Below, piece by piece: positions 58,901 through 64,000 of a stretch of 64,000 nt of DNA. Positions within the stretch are counted from its first letter, which is position 1, and every line of letters starts with the position of its first letter. The stretch comes from Miscanthus floridulus. Its lineage: Eukaryota > Streptophyta > Magnoliopsida > Poales > Poaceae. The stretch spans positions 55,982,852 to 56,046,851 of the forward strand of contig NC_089584.1 of NCBI RefSeq assembly GCF_019320115.1, read 5' to 3'. Under the pieces are notes generated by a model that did no database searches, was not told the DNA's origin, and was given only the letters and a program-made list of their open reading frames with translations. Both the position numbers and the translations under genes were made by a program.

Positions 58901-60180
58901 GAGAATCCCATTAGGCATTGCAAAGTAGAATTGCTAGCACTTTACATTTATTCCTTTGCTAGAATATGTGATGCATGCTATTGCCTGAGCCTTGATTGCC
59001 TTGATTGAAACCACTTCACCCTGATTACCTAGCTTCGCGCTTGCACTTATATATGTTTGTCTGTTTGATTGCATTTTGCTGGAAGGTGCTCGCTCTGGCC
59101 AACCAAAGGGCACATAGTTTGGTGGAAGGTGCTCGCTCTGGCCAACCTAAGGACTAGCATAAGTTGCAACCATAAATCATGGAATATTTTCGTACACACC
59201 ACATGATTAAGTTGGTACAGCCCGTTGCCCTAGTAGTGCAGGCGACCTTCAGTCTCTGTGGGAGTGAGTAGGCACGCAGTCTGTAGCCCTGTGCAATTTG
59301 TGTCAGGAGGGTGGGGGTTACTCCATGCTACCTTGACGACATGACCCCAACTTATATAGTGGCGTCTATATATATTCGCTCTGGCTAGTGGACAGGACTA
59401 TTGTTAGTCAGCCTAGTATGCAGTGGCATTGTTCATCACTGATGGTGATTCACTAGTGGTGTTCATGTGGGGTAACAATGTACTCTCTATAGAGGTTAAT
59501 AATCTATATGTATAGCTATGGTCTCGGATATGATCACTTACCTGTGTGTAGGGTTTAGCTCGCTAGCTTCTCTTGTGCTTTGAATCTCTCCCCCTGAAGA
59601 TAAGGTCTGGCTTGAAGCCATTGAGACAAGGGGCGTGCGGAGTCTGCCTCATTGACTAGACTAAGAGACTGAGGGTGTCATGAGGGATGATGAGTGGTGA
59701 CATGTGATGATGAGTATATGGTGAGAATGAGATTATGGTTTGGGATTACAAAAGATACTTTACTTTTGATGCTATTTCTGCATGCGCTAAGGATCCAAAC
59801 TATTACGATCGCCATATCCCTTTTTTCTATTTTTTCCACTAAAGCTCATTGGTGCTGACCATGGCCTGCACACATCTGGCGGTGTGCAAATTTCTTGACT
59901 TGCAGTGATGTTGAGATTGGTAGTTGGTTTTGTTCTACACTCAAGGATGCCTCTGGATGGGAGATCGCCAAGCTTCGCTTCCATGATAGAATAACGGTAT
60001 TTTGTATGTTGTTAGCTGTATCCAAATATTGTAATATAATTATTTGTGCACTCTGATGTTGTATGACTCTGTAATTAGCTATAAATTATACACCCGTGAT
60101 AGCCAAGATATCCTGGGACTATCATAGAGGGGCCGAAGGATTGGAGTTTCTATTTTAGAAATCCCGGTTTGCTAAACCTC
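58901..60180 (+). other. Degenerate large-LTR-like segment
   Basis: No gene. Features seen in big grass chromovirus LTRs: a GTTGGTACAGCCCGTTGCCC word, GGGATGATGAGTGGTGACAT near 59680, an ATCCTGGGACTATCATAGAG word near 60110 and GAAATCCCGGTTTGCTAA at the end. A 24-base direct repeat (GGAAGGTGCTCGCTCTGGCC) occurs at 59081 and 59124. Assignment rests on resemblance from memory only. Confidence 0.35.
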
Positions 60181-60904
60181 TCTTCCCTTCTCCCAACTCA
60201 TGGCTACCCCTATCCCTCTCTTTCACATGAAGATGCAGCCCTCTCTCATTGTGTCGCCCCTCCTCTTCCCATCATGCAGAAATAACAAAAGCATATATTG
60301 CCTCCTCATTAATTTCTCTCTTCCTCTTCAATTGCATGCACAACAATATCTCCTCTTCCATCCCTCACATGAGAAGATCACCCCCTCTTCCTAATGGCAC
60401 CTCCCTACCTTTACTCTCATGCAAAAACAGCATGCCATCATTTCCTCCTTAATCCCCCACCATAAATTGGCAGAGGTGCTCCATCCTCTCCTTTTTCTGT
60501 TTCTGCATGCATACATGCAACAGAGATGCATCTATCTTTCTTTCCTCCCTCCCTCCACCACGCATAAGCAGATGGGCACCACCTCCCTGGTTTCTCTCCT
60601 CCCTATGCTACGTCCTTCACTTCCTTACATGCAAAACAGCCGCAATTATCTGCCTTAATAACCCTACATGAATCTCCCTTAATCTTTCCATCAATCGAAC
60701 GTTAAACCTTTGATTGCAGCAGGAGCAGTCACACCTCCTCTCTATCTCCTCCCGCTCGACAACCAACACTGCCCCTCCTCCTTTTCACGTAAAGAACAAG
60801 AAGGGTGTGCTCCCTCTATTCCTTATCCTCCCCATGGCTGCCCCCTCCTCTTCCATACTTCCCTCTCCCTTCTCCACAAAAATAGGATGCCCTCATTGAT
60901 CTGA
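60181..60904. other. CT-rich low-complexity stretch
   Basis: Pyrimidine-rich plus strand (CTCCTCTTCC, CCCTCTC words), with loosely repeated phrases around CATGCAAAAACAGCATGCC and TCTCCCTTAATC every ~100-130 bases. No supported gene. It looks like a decayed imperfect tandem repeat or plant 5'-leader-like DNA. Confidence 0.4.
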
Positions 60905-61307
60905 CACTACGTCAGAATAGCACTTCACTGCTGATTCAAAACACCCCATCACTGCCGGATTTTGAACCAGCACAACCATACCGGCAGTGATGAGGTCAGC
61001 TATCACTACGGTTCCTACAAACCGGCAGTGTTCTTCAACTTCACTGCCGGTTCTTTACACCGGCAGAGTTCAGTTCCACCAACACTGCCGGTTCATGAGA
61101 CCACCCGGCAGTGATAAGTGGCCGCCAAAACACTGCCAGTTCAAGCCACAAACCGGTAGTGATATGGTCCTTCACTACCGGTTTTAGCCCAGCCCTAATC
61201 ATTTTCTCATTTTCAAGCTCATAACCGGCAGTGAAGGTACATCACTGCCGGTTCTCACAAATCCGGCAGTGATGAGGCCGGCAGTGATGTCCAAATTTGT
61301 AGTAGTG
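60905..61307. mobile_element. Non-autonomous CACTA (En/Spm) element, 403 bp
   Basis: Begins CACTACGTCAGAATAGC and ends TTTGTAGTAGTG (minus-strand reading CACTACTACAAATTTGG), so both ends carry CACTAC. The flanking trinucleotide is TGA on both sides (60902-60904 and 61308-61310), the 3-bp target duplication of this superfamily. The interior is built from subterminal motifs: ten exact CACTGCCGG or CCGGCAGTG copies and about four variants, in both orientations, the presumed transposase binding sites. No coding capacity. Confidence 0.9.
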
Positions 61308-61310
61308 TGA

Positions 61311-62640
61311 ATTCATCTTGCCTCTCAATTCATCCCTCCAGGCACCTGAGCAAGCAATTGGAGGAGGACATCATTGCTGCTCTGCTATTGTACAGGGCGT
61401 GGTGGCTTCCCTTGGTGCCATGGAGGTGACCCAATCAGTGGCAACGTGAGCAAGGCACCCCACTGTACCATGTCATCGCCGGCGGTCATCGTCGACCGCA
61501 TGTTCTCTCACCACCAAACCCTAACCCTAGGTGAGAACATCCAATCATCTTCCTCATCTTGTTTTCATGTTCCTCGCTGCATATCATATGCCACAGATGA
61601 CATTTGGTTAATCCCCGGCGAAGTTTACCTGCGGATGTGTTGCTGTCCTCGCGGTCAGCAGCACTGCTGCCGATGGAAACGGTGTTCCTTGCTGTTTCGT
61701 TACTCCGACCATCAAACCCTTTAATCAAACTGTAGTTATCATCCTTGAAAACACCTCTGTAAGACGGTTTTGCCATAGGAGTTGAGAAACCAGAGATTTC
61801 AGCATCTCCATGCTCGCTGTTCCTGCTGTCCTGTCAGCTTGTAGCTCTGAATGGCATTGGCGTTCCCCGCTAATCCAATGCCCAAATCACCAAGCCCTTA
61901 AATCTACATATTCATGATATCCCTCCACATGATTCCAAAAGTTGGTTCGTCGCTGCAATCCACGATGGCTGAGATACGAGGCCGTAGTAACTTCTACCCC
62001 TGCTGTCCAAACAGTAGCCACCCTGTTTTTACAATCAGCGTTCCCCAGCTAACCGATGGTCAAAACATCATGTCCTTTTGCCACAGCATACTCCATACAT
62101 TACCTAGCAACCCCACAAAATGGATCACCATTTGGTGCTGTTATAACAATGCAACCGGTCATCATAACTGCCACTGTCCGCCGACGTGCATATCCTGGAT
62201 GCTTCGACGATTCACCGCGTTCCCCGCTAAACCGCTGCATGAATCGCTGAGCCCTCTTACAAGAATGTGTGTTTATTAGTTGCACATCATCCTACCAAGT
62301 TTCAAGCCCATATGTTTAGTGTGGCTCTTCCTTTTCATGGTCACAGCTGCCACTAACCGCCGCTGTCCTGCGTGCCATTGGGTATGCTCAACTGGTGCGC
62401 AAATCGCCATAATCGTGTTTCCCTTTTATCTAGCATTCACCTTAGTGCAGCCACTTATCAAAACATGTTCCATGTGTCCTCTACACAAATCCATAGTCAT
62501 CTACAATTCATCTATAGATCGATTTTGCTCTATAAATCTTCCAAGTTAGCCCATATCCATCATGTTTATTCCATTCCTATCATTTCTCAAAACCTCCTAG
62601 CCTCTACATTAATCTTGCATATCTTTTAAACCATCTTATT
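61311..62640. other. Unassigned stretch right of the CACTA element
   Basis: No supported gene. The longest plus frames (61374-61724, 61914-62279) show no known motif and start in arbitrary context. The word TTCCCCGCTAA or a close variant recurs near 61862, 62040 and 62220, hinting at an old imperfect repeat of about 180 bases. Confidence 0.35.
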
Positions 62641-63956
62641 TTACTTATTTTTGCGCTCAACGATTGTAGTCACAAGGCCTACGTGTTTAAAACCTTTATG
62701 TTTTGTTTCTATAATGATTGGTGTACTGTTTCTAGGATTGTTTAAAGATGCTTGTTTTGGTTGTTGCTGATGTTAGAGTGGAGCTACACGAGGAGCAGAT
62801 CTTTGAGAAGTGGAAACATCAGCAAGTGCTATGGAAGGCAAGTGTAACAAAGGCTTCCTTGTACCTATTAACAATGTTTAATTCATACATATGCATGTGT
62901 CTAATTTGAAATGCCTATAAGGACTTTACCTAGATGATTCTTGTACCACATATCCTTGATTCCTATGGGTTGGTATGCATGTTGGATAGTTGGTGACGCA
63001 CCGAACTAAAGCTAATAATTTAACTTGATTAATGATATATGCAATGTGATAAAATTGTGTCTTTTAGCAACATGGCTCAAGGGGCTAGAGTACTGGGTTT
63101 TGAATGCTCTAGATTCATCTCCCTAAGGACTTAATCCTAAAGCGGCCACCCACGAGGTTCCGTACAACCCCAAGTGTTAAATGGCTCTGACCTTAATCAT
63201 ATAGCTAGTACATCTCTAGCTTTTTAGTGGTTACCCAAAGGCACAAGAGGGGGGTGCCAAGTCAGGTATGGCTCTTGTCCTGCCATGGTGTGTGCTGGGC
63301 TATGAGTCAATAGTGTGCCACTCTTAGAGGAGAGCATCTATATCTACTTGGTCAATCTAAAACCTTAGCGGCTACTAACTTGTTAGGGTGTCTAGTGAAA
63401 GGATACGTAGTGAAACCCTACTTGATCTTCATTGGAAGAAGTGATATGTGGTCGATGGGCCCTTGGCATATGGGAATCACGGCTCGGTGGGTAAAGTTGA
63501 ACAAGTTCTGCTAAATTATTTGAACTGATATATCAGGCTGTGCTCACAGACATGGGTGGCCTAGATCCTTCTTGATTAGTGGTTACTTGGATGGTTTGGG
63601 AGTGATGTTAATATTGAATAATACTTACTTCAAGATGGGTTGGTTTATTACTAAAGTACTGACTCAGGTTTAATAAAATATGACCAACTAAAATTGCTTA
63701 TCATAGTAAACAGTGTCAAGCCTTTGAGCCTTCATGAACCCCTTTGTTATACTTGTTGAGTATGGTGCGCTCACACTTGCTTTACAATCAACAAGAATCC
63801 CGGATGGGTACCAGACGGTGGTTCAAATGAAGAGTTCTTGAGGAGTTCCATGAGTACTAGGTGAGTGCTCCCCCAGTCAACTGTCCCTATGGAGAATGGA
63901 GACCTAAAGAGAAGATATAGAGTAGTTTCCGCTATGCTTTTGTAATAGATGTAAGT
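62641..63956 (+). other. Degenerate chromovirus-type LTR segment (plus orientation)
   Basis: No ORF of note. Long AT-moderate sequence with words I associate with the 3' half of large grass chromovirus LTRs: ACTTGTTGAGTATGGTGCGC and CACACTTGCTTTACAATCAA near 63745-63800, then GAATCCCGGATGGGTACCAG and CCCCCAGTCAACTGTCC. No LTR boundary can be fixed. Confidence 0.4.
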
Positions 63957-64000
63957 TGTCGCTAGAACCGACCAATTTATAAGAGCACAAGTACAAAAAC
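63957..64000 (-). mobile_element. Start of another Tekay-type LTR, cut by window end
   Basis: TGTCGCTAGAACCGACCAAT and the following bases match the left end of the Tekay element (TGTAATAGAACCGACCAAAT, then ATAAGA and AAGTACAAAAAC) with a few changes. A second minus-strand element of the same or a sister family probably begins here. Confidence 0.65.

Noticed and set aside
61374..61724. 116-codon ORF right of the CACTA element as a possible captured host gene
   Set aside because: No recognisable domain, no start context and no second exon visible.

Overview
This window is repeat-rich plant nuclear DNA, almost certainly from a grass. The Andropogoneae/Panicoideae group (sugarcane, Miscanthus, sorghum, maize relatives) fits best, judging from the style of the LTRs, the chromovirus family and the CACTA element. 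I see no intact host gene, no rRNA or tRNA gene and no CRISPR array. The window is a nest of decayed LTR retrotransposons, with one small DNA transposon near the right end.

Layout. Bases 1-20666 and 20667-41446 are two direct copies (A and B) of a unit of about 20.8 kb. Each copy holds, in order: the 3' part of a Tat-lineage Ty3/gypsy element (RNase H, second RNase H, integrase, a very long 3' region with antisense ORFs, 3' LTR); a short LTR-like segment with a TATA box; a complete but coding-dead Athila/Tat-like element inserted into that segment (LTRs about 1.35 kb, tRNA-Asp-type primer site, gag only); and about 2.45 kb of unassigned repeat DNA. Copy B is followed at 41447-56131 by a 14.7-kb Tekay/Del-type chromovirus on the minus strand, with 4.28-kb LTRs, a perfect CCCTT target duplication and a gag-protease-RT-RNase H-integrase-chromodomain polyprotein. 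The interrupted repeat DNA resumes at 56137. The right part holds degenerate LTR-like sequence, a CT-rich stretch, a 403-bp non-autonomous CACTA element (60905-61307, TGA target duplication), more LTR-like sequence, and at 63957 the first 44 bases of another Tekay-type LTR.

History. Short hand-compared stretches suggest this order: Athila-like insertion (LTR pair about 10% different), then the 20.8-kb duplication (copies about 2-3% different) and the Tekay insertion (LTR pair about 3% different). The last two look close in age. The duplication breakpoint (20666/20667) is also at the same base as the Tekay target site (41446), so the two events may be linked.

Most interesting. The Tekay element carries an extra sense ORF upstream of gag (minus strand, 51121-50537). 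Its first 21 residues after Met align without gaps to the tail of histone H3 and include the full T-A-R-K-S-T-G-G core around lysine 9. A coiled coil and an acidic tail follow. The same element ends its polyprotein with a chromodomain, the module class that reads methylated H3 lysine 9. One element thus pairs a chromodomain with a histone-tail look-alike. I know of no description of this pairing. The second theme is the antisense coding capacity of the Tat element, each ORF with its own TATA-like box.
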